11,883 nucleotides of DNA from Bacillota bacterium. GTDB taxonomy: Bacteria > Bacillota > Clostridia > Peptostreptococcales > Anaerovoracaceae. The notes under the pieces were generated by a model that worked only from the letters and a program-made list of their open reading frames with translations, searched no databases and had not been told where the DNA came from. The translations under genes and the position numbers were made by a program. Within the stretch, counting starts at the first letter, position 1; the number at the start of each line of letters is the position of its first letter. Below, one piece after another: positions 1-7,376 of the stretch. The DNA lies in assembly GCA_023394035.1 (NCBI GenBank), contig JAEXBK010000167.1, forward strand, positions 1 through 11,883. Reading direction: 5' to 3'.

Positions 1-59
1 AACCTGACCTATACAATTTGCAGGCATAAAATTTCGTAGTAAGTTCATGTGGCAGATAT

Positions 60-482
60 CGCTGTGTATATGATATATTATTCATGGCGATTGAAGTCCT
101 TTCACTTAGAAGTTTTTGTCGTTATTAACATTCTAATGGACTCAATCGCTTTTTTCTATGGTGAAGGTGTCACATCTATTGTAAAGTTACACCCAACATA
201 TTTACTTCACTTTTCATATATTTGACCTTTGAATTCAGCAACTTGATTCTAACATTATCAACACTTTCCTTCTTCGGGATGGGGATAAAACCGCCGCTTC
301 CGGAATGGGGAAATATGATAAGCGATGGACGTGCATATCTGACGCAGTCCTATCATATGCTGCTTTGGCCTATAACGGCGGTCATAATCACGGTTTTGGC
401 ACTGAACCTGTTAGGAGAGGGGCTTCGTGACTTTAAGTATCCGTATGATACACTTGCTACGGAAATGGAAGGTGTGAAGTGA
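60..482 (+). pseudogene. Remnant of a DppC/OppC-like ABC transporter permease
   Basis: Only the C-terminal part of an inner-membrane permease subunit of an oligopeptide/nickel-type ABC importer is readable. From about 186 to 479 one frame gives the family's C-terminal pattern: a TPNI block, then LTLSTLSFFGMGIKPP, EWGNM, and a last membrane segment ending LNLLGEGLRD. Upstream the homology breaks across frames. Residues resembling EVLSLR lie in the same frame at about 93-110, the following EVFVV-type block lies in another frame at about 109-123, and the original frame returns near 183. A TGA at 162-164 closes the main frame, so no full-length permease (normally near 300 residues) can be made. 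TTG at 222 is the only start-like codon in the intact part and has no obvious ribosome binding site. The stop overlaps the downstream ATPase start. The C-terminal assignment is firm; the exact frameshift positions are inferred by eye. Confidence 0.75.
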
Positions 483-982
483 TGAAAGAGCCGACCATAA
501 ACATCAGAGATTTAACTTTGTCATATGTGACGGGAAATCGCGTTGTAGATGTATATAAAAACTTTTCTCTTACGGTTTCGGCGAACGAGAAAGTTGCGCT
601 TATAGGGCAGAGCGGAAACGGGAAATCGACGTTGGCAAAATTTTTGACGGGTATACTTCCCAAAAGCGCAGAAATAAACGGAGGTACTTATAGTCTGCAA
701 GGCATAGATCTATTTAGGAAAGACAAGTTTTTTGATCTGAACAAAGTACGCGGAAGCAAAATTGCCTTCATTTTTCAGGACGCAGCAGAGTCCCTAAATC
801 CGATATTGACTATCGGTCGGCATTTTGAAGAGTTTTTATCTTTTCATCGCATATGCGATAAATCGGAGGTGAAATCTCTGGCTGTCAAAAAATTGAAATC
901 TCTTCTTATCAAAGATGCCGAAAAGGTGTATGACTCTTTTCCCATCAGCTTTCGGGAGGAATGTGCCAGAGGGTATGTATAG
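482..982 (+). pseudogene. 5' part of a frameshifted two-domain peptide-type ABC ATPase (first nucleotide-binding domain)
   Basis: This fragment encodes most of the first ATPase domain of a DppD-DppF-like fusion that would energise peptide or nickel uptake. Walker A GQSGNGKST is at residues 42-50, and a Q-loop block IFQDAAESLNP follows. The ATG at 482 overlaps the permease TGA (480-482), the usual sign of translational coupling; a GTG at 479 is the alternative start. The frame then runs into TAG at 980-982. Just before that, the expected FPHQLSGGM appears as FPI in this frame and HQLSGGM in the next. Adding one base near 941-944, in a TTTTCCC run, restores the reading into the 961-2052 frame and gives a 523-residue protein. 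Without it the domain lacks its signature motif, Walker B and switch histidine. A sequencing or assembly error at the short homopolymer is the main alternative to true decay. Confidence 0.8.
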
Positions 983-2052
983 CTATGTGTCTCTGTCTCA
1001 ATCCTGTATTGCTCATTGCCGATGAGCCTACATCTGCGCTCGATGTGCTCAGTTCATACGAGGTAATCGAGACACTGAGAAATCTTGAAGGTATAAGCAT
1101 TCTGCTTATAACGCACGATATTTCGGTTGCGGAGAAAGTTGCTGACAGAATATTGGTGTTGAACAAAGGTGAAATATGTGAAGGGGCTGAGACGGAAGTC
1201 ATATTAAACTCGCCGCAAAACGATTATACCAAGTCCTTGATCGATTCATACAACGCAATACCGTATATCAATCAAGAGACCGAAAAATCTATAAAGCCTG
1301 ACCCTGTTTTAAAAATATGCAGACTTTCCAAAAACTATGGTCATTCAGAGATCCTAAAAGATATAGATCTTGAAGTTAATCGGGATGAAATTTTAGGTAT
1401 AATAGGGGAAAGCGGCTGCGGGAAATCGACCTTGAGCAGGTGCATAATGGGTTTGGAAGACAGTGTTGAGGGGGAAATCTTTTATAATGATATGGACTTA
1501 CTCAAACTGAAAATCCGTGAACGCAGAAAGTTTTCGCCTGAGATACAGATGATTTTTCAAAATTCAAGAGCTGTGCTAAATCCAAGACGCAAAATCATAG
1601 ACATCGTTCAAGAACCTCTTGTTTATAACGGAATGCACAAGGGAAACCGCGAAGAAATGGCAAAGACCGCGTTGAAGGATGTGGGAATAGATGAATCAAT
1701 GTACCGAAGTAAACCGACGGAACTCAGTACGGGTCAATGTCAGCGTGTTGCAATAGCGCGAGCTTTGGTTACAAGACCTAAGATTCTAATATGTGACGAG
1801 GCAGTATCTTCTCTCGATATAAATATTCAGGTTCAGATTCTCAAACTTCTCGTAGATTTGAAAAAAAGATACGGTCTTACAATAATAATGATTTCTCACG
1901 ATATCAGAGTGCTGCAGCACTATTGCAGCCGCATTGCTATAATGAAAGATGCCCGAATTCTTGAGATTGTAGATGAGCAGATATTGTCAGACGGTTCAAT
2001 TCATCCATACACAAAAAAACTTATGGATGTTTCTTGCGGAGCGAATAAGTGA
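961..2052 (+). pseudogene. 3' part of the frameshifted two-domain ABC ATPase (end of domain 1 plus complete domain 2, DppF-like)
   Basis: The frame opens with MCQRVCIAMCLCLNP, which directly continues the LSGGM signature of domain 1, then gives Walker B LLIADEPTSALD and the switch-histidine block LLITHD. From about residue 118 a complete second ATPase domain follows: Walker A GESGCGKST, Q-loop IFQNSRAVLNPR, signature LSTGQ, Walker B ILICDEAVSSLD, switch block MISHD, and the C-terminal HPYTKKL motif typical of peptide/nickel importer ATPases. Fused D-F ATPases of this kind are known in the family. ATG 961 is not a convincing start: GGGAGGA abuts it with no spacing and the protein would begin mid-domain. 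The rest of domain 2 looks intact, which suggests a recent lesion or an error in the read. A terminator follows about 55 bases after the stop. Confidence 0.8.
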
Positions 2053-2107
2053 TTGCACAAAATCATGAATTTTAATCTTCCGCCGGAGATAGCTACATAT
2101 TTAAGAT

Positions 2108-2132
2108 AAAACCTTGCGTGCAGGGTTTTTTT
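2108..2132 (+). terminator. Rho-independent terminator after the ABC locus
   Basis: AAAACCTTG at 2108-2116 pairs with CAGGGTTTT at 2121-2129 (9 bp with one G-U pair) around the loop CGTG, followed by a run of T to 2132. It separates the ABC locus from the sigma-54 controlled genes downstream. Confidence 0.75.
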
Positions 2133-2165
2133 AATGTCATGGTTTAGTAACTAAAAATATTATAG

Positions 2166-2181
2166 TGGCGAATTTTCGCCA
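2166..2181. promoter_or_regulatory. Upstream activator site for a sigma-54 activator (dyad TGGCGAATTTTCGCCA)
   Basis: Perfect 7-bp arms TGGCGAA and TTCGCCA flank a 2-bp centre. It lies about 75-80 bp upstream of the -24 element at 2248, the usual place for an enhancer-binding-protein site. A near copy (one base different) lies at 4494-4509 upstream of the antiporter promoter, so both are probably sites for the same activator, most simply EBP1 encoded at 3056-4492. Assignment to EBP1 is inference. Confidence 0.65.
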
Positions 2182-2246
2182 TGCATTTATGATCGGACGA
2201 GCTATATGAAAGCTTGAAATTCAGGGATTCTGTTTGCAAAAATATA

Positions 2247-2262
2247 TGGCACGGGTATTGCA
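2247..2262 (+). promoter_or_regulatory. Sigma-54 promoter of the racemase-EBP1 operon
   Basis: TGGCAC-GGGTA-TTGCA matches the sigma-54 consensus, with GG at 2248-2249 and GC at 2260-2261 separated by exactly 10 bases. Transcription should begin near 2273, about 25 bases before the racemase start. No good housekeeping promoter was seen in the same gap. Confidence 0.85.
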
Positions 2263-2298
2263 TATTAATATAGTAGAGAATATTAGAGGAGGTATGAT

Positions 2299-3027
2299 AT
2301 GTGTACAAAAGATAAACCGGCAATTGCCGTTTTGAGGTGGGAATCGGGAAAAGTTCCAAAGGGACTCATGCAGCTTGAATCGCTTCCGGGAAACAGTACT
2401 AATGTTGATACGTATCCGTTCCCTGTTAAATTTGTTGAAGTGCCGGGTGCGTGTGTGGAGACTATTATTACAAATCCGAGCGAAATAGTGCTGAATCGTA
2501 TGATTGAAATTTGTAAAACTCTTGAAAAGGAAGGAATCCGTGCAGTTGCAACAAGCTGCGGATTTAATGCAATTTTTCAGCAGAAGGTTGCGGAAGCGAT
2601 TAATATCCCATTCTTTTCTTCATCATTGCTTCTTGTTCCGATGATGCATTCAGCGATAGGAAAAAAAGGATCAATCGCGGTGATTACTGCAAATAAGGGC
2701 TCGTTGACGGAAAAACATATGCGTGAGTGCGGAATCAGAAACGACATGAAGGTAAGAGTCTTTGGGCTGGAAGAAGCAAATGAATGGCGCAAGATATTCG
2801 ATGATCCCGATAAAGACTTTGATATGCAGAGTGTGGAGAATGAAATTGTCGAAACGGCTGTTGAAGCGGTTAGACTCAATAATGACGTTAAGGCGATAGT
2901 ACTTGAATGTACCGATTTGCCGCCATTTGCGAAAAAAATAAGCGAAAGGACGGGGCTTATGGTAGTAGATTTTACCACGATGATGTGCTTTGTGGCTGAT
3001 GCACTCGGGGTGAGAACGATGTATTGA
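2299..3027 (+). CDS. Aspartate/glutamate racemase-family protein
   Basis: A 242-residue cytoplasmic enzyme of the Asp/Glu/hydantoin racemase superfamily, which interconverts D and L forms of amino or hydroxy acids by a two-base mechanism without a cofactor. The two catalytic cysteines are visible: Cys87 in TSCGFN and Cys204 in LECTDLP, one in each half of the duplicated fold, at the spacing expected for the family. Length is normal. The start is fixed by GAGGAGGT at 2285-2292, six bases before ATG 2299. It is the first gene after a sigma-54 promoter and sits 28 bases before EBP1, so both should be on one transcript. Its neighbours are an amino-acid oxidation and reduction gene set, which suggests that it supplies the right enantiomer to one of the branches. 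The substrate cannot be told from sequence; maleate isomerase- or hydantoin racemase-like activity remains possible. Confidence 0.8.
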   Translation: MCTKDKPAIAVLRWESGKVPKGLMQLESLPGNSTNVDTYPFPVKFVEVPGACVETIITNPSEIVLNRMIEICKTLEKEGIRAVATSCGFNAIFQQKVAEAINIPFFSSSLLLVPMMHSAIGKKGSIAVITANKGSLTEKHMRECGIRNDMKVRVFGLEEANEWRKIFDDPDKDFDMQSVENEIVETAVEAVRLNNDVKAIVLECTDLPPFAKKISERTGLMVVDFTTMMCFVADALGVRTMY

Positions 3028-3055
3028 TGATACCTGCCGAAAGGAGGTCTGACAG

Positions 3056-4492
3056 ATGTTAAATATTGGCGATCTCATTATAAACAGCCTTGATTATATT
3101 TTTATCGTAGATAAGAGCTATAAGATAATTTACAATACGCGATATGATGAAAAGCTGAACGACAATTCGGAGGAGTATGATTCTGAAGAAGTCATAGGAA
3201 AATGTTTTTTTGATGCATATCCTAAAATTAAAAGAGAAGAGAGCAGTATCGTAGAATGTTTGGAAACGCGAAGAATAATAGTCAAGAAACGTCAAATATA
3301 CGAGGACTATGCCGGAAGAGAGTATATTACAAACAATGTTACATTTCCGCTTATAAGAAGGGGAAACCTGATTGCGGCGGTAGAGCTTTCGATGGATGTG
3401 GACTCAAATGACGATGAAAACGAATTTGCAGGAGCGGAAAAAGTCTTTGATGATTTTGTTGCGAAATTACAGCAGGATGCCGGCATTATAACCTTCGACT
3501 CCATACTTACCGTGAATAAACAGATGCGTGAAAGCATTGAAAAAGCTAAATTATTTGCGAAGCTTCCGAATCCGACGTTGATTTACGGTGAAACGGGGAC
3601 AGGAAAGGAACTGTTTGCGCAGTCAATGATATCTTATAGAAATATACCGGAATCAAAGGTCGTAATACAAAACTGTGCAGCAGTACCGGACAGCTTAATT
3701 GAATCTATTCTTTTCGGAACAGTGAAAGGTTCATATACAGGTGCGGAAAATAAAAAAGGTCTTTTTCAGATTGCAGACGGTGGGATTATTTTTCTGGATG
3801 AGCTGAATTCAATTCCTTTTAATGTTCAGTCGAAATTGCTCAGAGTTTTACAAGACGGAACATTTATGCCTATTGGTGGGAATAAGGAAATAAAGGTGAA
3901 CGTTAAAGTTATTGCAGCGATGAACATAGATCCCGTACAAGCAATGAACGAAAATATAATAAGGAAAGATCTGTTTTATAGATTCTCCGGAGGTCTTGTG
4001 ACGCTGCCTTCGTTAAGAGAACGAAAAGAAGATATATCTCTTTATATAAACTACTATATAAACTATTATCGAAAGGTTTACGGGAAGGCTGCAGAGACCC
4101 TTGCACCTGACGTCAGGACGTTATTTTTCTCATATCCGTGGGAGGGGAATGTGCGTGAGCTTAAGAATGTTATTGAATCAATGGTGATCTTTGCAGGGGA
4201 AGAAAAGATATTGACGCGTGAACATATTCCTATATATTTGCTTGAACGGATGGAAGAAAATATAAAAGATAGTGCAAGTACAGAAGATGTAACAAAAAAA
4301 TCGGTGGCAGAAAATATTTATAAAGGTATAAAATCCGGAACATTGGAATATGCAAATGTAGTAAAAAGTTTCGAAGAACAAATTATTAAAAAAGCTCTTG
4401 ATGAGTGCAGAGGCAACGAGTCAAAAGCGGCAAGGCTTTTAGGTCTCCCGCGGCAAACACTCAGATATAAAATAGGTAGACAGAAAAAGTAA
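3056..4492 (+). CDS. Sigma-54-dependent transcriptional activator EBP1 (RocR-like, PAS-AAA-Fis)
   Basis: This is a 478-residue enhancer-binding protein that remodels sigma-54 RNA polymerase using ATP. Residues about 8-115 look like a PAS sensor (FIVDKSYKIIYNTRYD start), as in RocR-type regulators of amino-acid catabolism, and probably bind a small ligand. The AAA+ domain has Walker A GETGTGKE at 178-185, sigma-54-contacting loop GSYTGA at 225-230 (usual form GAFTGA), Walker B IIFLDE around 245-249, and the FYRFSGG and WEGNVREL blocks. A Fis-type helix-turn-helix with PRQTLRYK closes the protein. No phospho-receiver domain is present. ATG 3056 follows a perfect AAGGAGGT at 3041-3048. Co-transcription with the racemase from a sigma-54 promoter carrying the shared dyad suggests autoregulation, and the same dyad precedes the antiporter operon. 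It is a paralogue of the activator at 7778-9232. Confidence 0.93.
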   Translation: MLNIGDLIINSLDYIFIVDKSYKIIYNTRYDEKLNDNSEEYDSEEVIGKCFFDAYPKIKREESSIVECLETRRIIVKKRQIYEDYAGREYITNNVTFPLIRRGNLIAAVELSMDVDSNDDENEFAGAEKVFDDFVAKLQQDAGIITFDSILTVNKQMRESIEKAKLFAKLPNPTLIYGETGTGKELFAQSMISYRNIPESKVVIQNCAAVPDSLIESILFGTVKGSYTGAENKKGLFQIADGGIIFLDELNSIPFNVQSKLLRVLQDGTFMPIGGNKEIKVNVKVIAAMNIDPVQAMNENIIRKDLFYRFSGGLVTLPSLRERKEDISLYINYYINYYRKVYGKAAETLAPDVRTLFFSYPWEGNVRELKNVIESMVIFAGEEKILTREHIPIYLLERMEENIKDSASTEDVTKKSVAENIYKGIKSGTLEYANVVKSFEEQIIKKALDECRGNESKAARLLGLPRQTLRYKIGRQKK

Positions 4493-4493
4493 T

Positions 4494-4509
4494 TGGCTAA
4501 TTTTCGCCA
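4494..4509. promoter_or_regulatory. Upstream activator site, copy 2 (TGGCTAATTTTCGCCA)
   Basis: Differs by one base from the dyad at 2166-2181 and starts two bases after the EBP1 stop codon. The outer arms extend to AATTGGC/GCCAATT, 7 bp perfect. It is about 130 bp upstream of the sigma-54 promoter at 4625. Its centre lies 30 bp (about three helical turns) from the centre of the next dyad, so two activator dimers could bind on one face of the DNA. Confidence 0.65.
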
Positions 4510-4523
4510 ATTCGACAATTGTA

Positions 4524-4543
4524 TGGCGGAAATCCGCCTTTTC
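4524..4543. promoter_or_regulatory. Second activator-site dyad that may double as the EBP1 terminator
   Basis: TGGCGGAAATCCGCCT at 4524-4539 has perfect GGCGGA/TCCGCC arms and matches the spacing of the other two activator dyads. The transcript would form a GC-rich hairpin followed by UUUU (from 4539), so the same DNA may also work as an intrinsic terminator for the racemase-EBP1 operon. No other terminator is visible between the EBP1 stop and the next promoter. Confidence 0.5.
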
Positions 4544-4624
4544 TGATCAAGCGATAATGTCTTGTTACAGAATAGGTAGACAACGAATGGCTGTTTTTGG
4601 CTAAATAATCGTATAATTCCGACA

Positions 4625-4640
4625 TGGCACGTTTTTTGCT
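4625..4640 (+). promoter_or_regulatory. Sigma-54 promoter of the antiporter-alanine dehydrogenase operon
   Basis: TGGCAC-GTTTT-TTGCT, with GG at 4626-4627 and GC at 4638-4639 ten bases apart, matches the sigma-54 consensus. Transcription should start near 4651, leaving a leader of roughly 40 bases before the antiporter ATG at 4693. Confidence 0.85.
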
Positions 4641-4692
4641 GTATTAGTATGGCAAAGATGTTTTGTCCTCGAAAGGACGGAAAGGAGAAAAA

Positions 4693-6093
4693 ATGGAGTA
4701 TGGTATTATTTCATTAGTCCCTGTGTGTATTGCCTTGATTCTTGCATTTGTCACAAAAGACGCATTGCTGTCTCTTCTGATAGGTGTGATCGTAGGAATT
4801 ATAGTAATGGGACAAAATGTAGTCTTGGGGTTCACCGGACTGCTTCAAAGCGCTCTTGGCAATGGTGATTTTATCTGGGTACTTTCGATCGAAGTGTTTA
4901 TCGGTATCCTGGTTGCGTATTTCCAAAAGTCGGGAGCTATCAAAGCCTTTGCCGATAAAGTAATGGCAAAGAACCTAAAGAGAAGGGGAGCCGAAGCACT
5001 TTCATACTTGCTTGGTGTATTCATCTTTTTCTCGGATTATTTTTCACCTCTGTATGTGGGTAACGTAATGCGTCCTATAACGGACAAAGCAAAGGCCTCA
5101 AGAGAATATCTCGCCTATGTATGTGACTCGACATCAGCACCTATATGCTGTTTAATTCCGTTCACTTCTTGGGGGATTTATGTTGCGGGGCTGCTTGTAG
5201 GATTAGGCGCTATTACGGATGCTCAGATGGGACAAACTGTTGTCGTGCGTTCTTTCGTCTATAATTTCTACTGCTGGGCTGCTTTGATTCTTTGCGGACT
5301 TTTATCATTTGGAGTAATTCCTCATTATGGACCGATGAAAAAAGCGGAAAAAAGAGCCCTTGAGGAAGGAAAACCGTATGCTGACGGAGCCACCCCGCTT
5401 CTCAGCAAGGAACTCGATTCTATTACTCCAAAAGAAGGCACAAAAGCGAATTTATTTCTCGATTTTCTGATGCCGGCATTTATCATTATCGGAATTACAG
5501 TCGGTACGTACATAGCATTAGGATCGGCAAAAACTCTTGAAGCTTTTGTAGTTGCCGTAACATATCAGTTCGTGATGATTTTGATCCAGAAGAAAGCCAC
5601 TATCAAAGAACTGATGGAGACAGCAGTAGAAGGTATAAAATCCGTCATGGCGGCTATCCTGATCCTTGCAATGGCATACTGCATGAACTCCGTAACGAGG
5701 GAGCTTGGAACGGCTCAGTATATTATCAGCATTACTAAGGCATGGATGACGCCGCTCCTGCTTCTTGTTATTACCTTCCTCGTGTGTGCTGTAATTTCAT
5801 TCCTCACAGGCTCTTCGTGGGGAACGTACGCAATCATGCTTCCTATCGCCATGCCGCTGGCCTTCGCAATCACCGGCGGAGAGCTTGGTACAGTGGTATA
5901 CGCATCGGTTGCAGCGGTAATGGGCGGCGGATGTTTCGGCGATCACTGTTCACCTATATCAGATACAACTATTCTGTCATCACTTGCAGCCGGTTCAGAT
6001 CATATCGACCATGTTAAAACTCAAATGCCTTACGCGGTTACGGCTGCGGCAGTGGGTTGCATAGGATTCCTTATTATCGGATTGACATTGTAA
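4693..6093 (+). CDS. NhaC-family Na+/H+ antiporter-like membrane transporter
   Basis: A 466-residue, very hydrophobic cytoplasmic-membrane protein, about twelve predicted spans by eye. It belongs to the NhaC branch of the ion-transporter superfamily, shown by the conserved block STSAPICCLIPFTSWG in the first half and FGDHCSPISDTTILSS near the C-terminus. Family members exchange Na+ and H+, but several act as substrate antiporters (for example malate/lactate exchange), so amino-acid or organic-acid transport is possible here. ATG 4693 is chosen because AAAGGAG at 4681-4687 is correctly spaced before it; an in-frame upstream start at 4663 would begin with a polar stretch and lacks a site. It is the first gene of a sigma-54 operon and lies 26 bases before the alanine dehydrogenase. 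This linkage to amino-acid enzymes favours uptake or export of an amino acid or its product over general pH control, but that is inference. Confidence 0.88.
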   Translation: MEYGIISLVPVCIALILAFVTKDALLSLLIGVIVGIIVMGQNVVLGFTGLLQSALGNGDFIWVLSIEVFIGILVAYFQKSGAIKAFADKVMAKNLKRRGAEALSYLLGVFIFFSDYFSPLYVGNVMRPITDKAKASREYLAYVCDSTSAPICCLIPFTSWGIYVAGLLVGLGAITDAQMGQTVVVRSFVYNFYCWAALILCGLLSFGVIPHYGPMKKAEKRALEEGKPYADGATPLLSKELDSITPKEGTKANLFLDFLMPAFIIIGITVGTYIALGSAKTLEAFVVAVTYQFVMILIQKKATIKELMETAVEGIKSVMAAILILAMAYCMNSVTRELGTAQYIISITKAWMTPLLLLVITFLVCAVISFLTGSSWGTYAIMLPIAMPLAFAITGGELGTVVYASVAAVMGGGCFGDHCSPISDTTILSSLAAGSDHIDHVKTQMPYAVTAAAVGCIGFLIIGLTL

Positions 6094-6119
6094 TTTACAG
6101 ATAAGATTAGGAGGCTGAA

Positions 6120-7241
6120 ATGAAAATCGGTATTTTGAAGGAAATAAAAAAAAGCGAGTATAGAGTTGCTGCAGTACCTTCGGGAATACGTGAATTTATA
6201 CGGCAAGGACACGAAGTCCTCGTAGAACAAAATGCGGGCATAGGCAGCGGATATGATGATGAAGCATATCGTGAAGCAGGGGCAGAAGTCGGTCTCACTG
6301 CTGAGTATGTGTGGAAAAATTCGGATATGATCTATAAAGTTAAAGAAGTTTTGCCCGAAGAATATAAATTTCTCAGAAAGGATCTGATTATATTTACATA
6401 TATTCACTCCAATGCTCACAGAGATCAAACAGAGGCACTAATGGAGAGTGGCTGTGCCAGTATAGCATATGAGGATATCTCAGATGATAGAGGACAATGG
6501 CCGCTTCTAAGCCCGATGAGCGAACTTGCGGGCAAAGGCGGTTTCCTTGCGGCTCTTCACTTTGCACAAGCAGTTAATGGTGGGCAGGGTAAGCTACTGG
6601 CAAGTGTGTGCGGAGTTAATACACCTGTAATTACTATTATAGGGTGTGGGCATTCGGGATTAGGAGCTTGTGAACTCGCGGCAGCATTCGGAAACAAGGT
6701 TAATATGCTTGATATAAATTATGAGGCGATGAAAGAGGCGAAGAAAATGATGCCTAATTATGTTGTCTTTATGTTCTCTAACAGAGACAATATTGTAAAC
6801 TGCCTCAAAGAGTCGGATGTATTGATTAATTGCATTTTATGGCCAAAGACCAGAAAAGATCATCTTGTAAATAGAGAGGATCTTAAGCTCATGAAGAAAG
6901 GCGCCATGATAATAGATGTTGCGTGCGATGATGAAGGTGCTATTGAAACATGCAGAAGCACGACACATGTAGATCCTGTTTACTATGAAGAAGGAGTATT
7001 GCATTATTGTGTTGATAACATACCTTCTGCCTTTGCTCAGACAGCGTCAATCACTTTGTCAAATGCAACTATGCCATTTGCACTTGCTATTGCGAATAAA
7101 GGGCTTGAAGAAGCAATTAGAGCGGATAAGCACCTCAGAAGAGGTCTTACTACATACGATGGAAAACTGACACTGCTGGAAACGGCAGAAAAACTAAACC
7201 TCCCTTACACCGACCCAAGTACATTAATCCAAAATTTCTAA
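6120..7241 (+). CDS. ald: Alanine dehydrogenase
   Basis: This 373-residue cytoplasmic enzyme would reversibly oxidise L-alanine with NAD+ to pyruvate, ammonium and NADH (EC 1.4.1.1). All residues I know to be important in characterised alanine dehydrogenases fall at the same numbers: Arg15, Lys75 (KVKE), His96 (TYIH), Met133 (SPMSE), Asp198 after the nucleotide fold, Asp270 and Asn300. The dinucleotide-binding loop is GCGHSG at 175-180. The loop usually written DQGG after Asp270 is DDEG here, and the usual KVKEP reads KVKEV, so a shifted substrate preference is possible. ATG 6120 follows AGGAGG at 6109-6114, five bases away. It shares a sigma-54 operon with the NhaC-like transporter, ends at a strong hairpin, and is the most likely source of reducing equivalents for the reductase encoded downstream. 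Other members of the AlaDH/PNT family are less likely. Confidence 0.88.
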   Translation: MKIGILKEIKKSEYRVAAVPSGIREFIRQGHEVLVEQNAGIGSGYDDEAYREAGAEVGLTAEYVWKNSDMIYKVKEVLPEEYKFLRKDLIIFTYIHSNAHRDQTEALMESGCASIAYEDISDDRGQWPLLSPMSELAGKGGFLAALHFAQAVNGGQGKLLASVCGVNTPVITIIGCGHSGLGACELAAAFGNKVNMLDINYEAMKEAKKMMPNYVVFMFSNRDNIVNCLKESDVLINCILWPKTRKDHLVNREDLKLMKKGAMIIDVACDDEGAIETCRSTTHVDPVYYEEGVLHYCVDNIPSAFAQTASITLSNATMPFALAIANKGLEEAIRADKHLRRGLTTYDGKLTLLETAEKLNLPYTDPSTLIQNF

Positions 7242-7260
7242 TCTCTTGATCCATCGTGAT

Positions 7261-7296
7261 AAATACCGGGAATGCAAATAATGCATCCCGGTATTT
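7261..7296 (+). terminator. Strong hairpin, probable terminator of the antiporter-ald operon
   Basis: AAATACCGGGA at 7261-7271 pairs perfectly with TCCCGGTATTT at 7286-7296 (11 bp). After one bulged A the stem continues with TGCA/TGCA around the loop AATAA. The T tract after the stem is short, so it may work only partly as an intrinsic terminator; RNA-end protection is the alternative. Confidence 0.6.
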
Positions 7297-7341
7297 AAGT
7301 GCTCATTATTGATCGCGGAATCGTGCTTTGTTTTGTATAAA

Positions 7342-7370
7342 TTGACAGGATTTTGTCGCCGGAGTATTAT
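7342..7370 (+). promoter_or_regulatory. Housekeeping (sigma-A type) promoter of the grdX-EBP2 operon
   Basis: A perfect -35 TTGACA at 7342-7347, a 17-base spacer and TATTAT at 7365-7370. The start of transcription expected about seven bases downstream falls at or next to the A of ATG 7377. EBP2 would therefore be made without needing sigma-54, unlike EBP1. Confidence 0.75.
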
Positions 7371-7376
7371 AGTGAT

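Larger units (their letters stand above)
4471..4582 (+). repeat. 12-bp direct repeat AATAGGTAGACA, copies exactly 100 bp apart
   Basis: Identical 12-mers lie at 4471-4482 (inside the last codons of EBP1) and 4571-4582 (intergenic). Each is followed within about 20 bp by TGGCT, so a small local duplication of the activator-site region is possible; beyond the 12-mer the similarity is weak. Confidence 0.5.

Noticed and set aside
2135..2163. TATTAT at 2158-2163 as a housekeeping -10 upstream of the racemase
   Set aside because: No acceptable -35 at 16-18 bases; TGTCAT is the best candidate. The sigma-54 promoter at 2247 explains the gene better.
4651..4668. TGGCAAAGATGTTTTG as a second sigma-54 promoter before the antiporter
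   Set aside because: The GC dinucleotide is missing at the required 10-base distance from GG, and a perfect promoter lies 26 bp upstream.
4663..4692. Upstream in-frame start for the antiporter
   Set aside because: It adds ten polar residues, has no ribosome binding site, and the ATG at 4693 has a well-spaced AAAGGAG.
5742..6017. 91-codon plus-strand frame inside the antiporter gene
   Set aside because: It is an alternative frame of conserved antiporter sequence with no ribosome binding site or recognisable domain.
7242..7341. Riboswitch (for example glycine-type) upstream of grdX
   Set aside because: Only one simple hairpin is present, it belongs to the upstream operon, and the promoter for grdX lies after it, leaving no leader.
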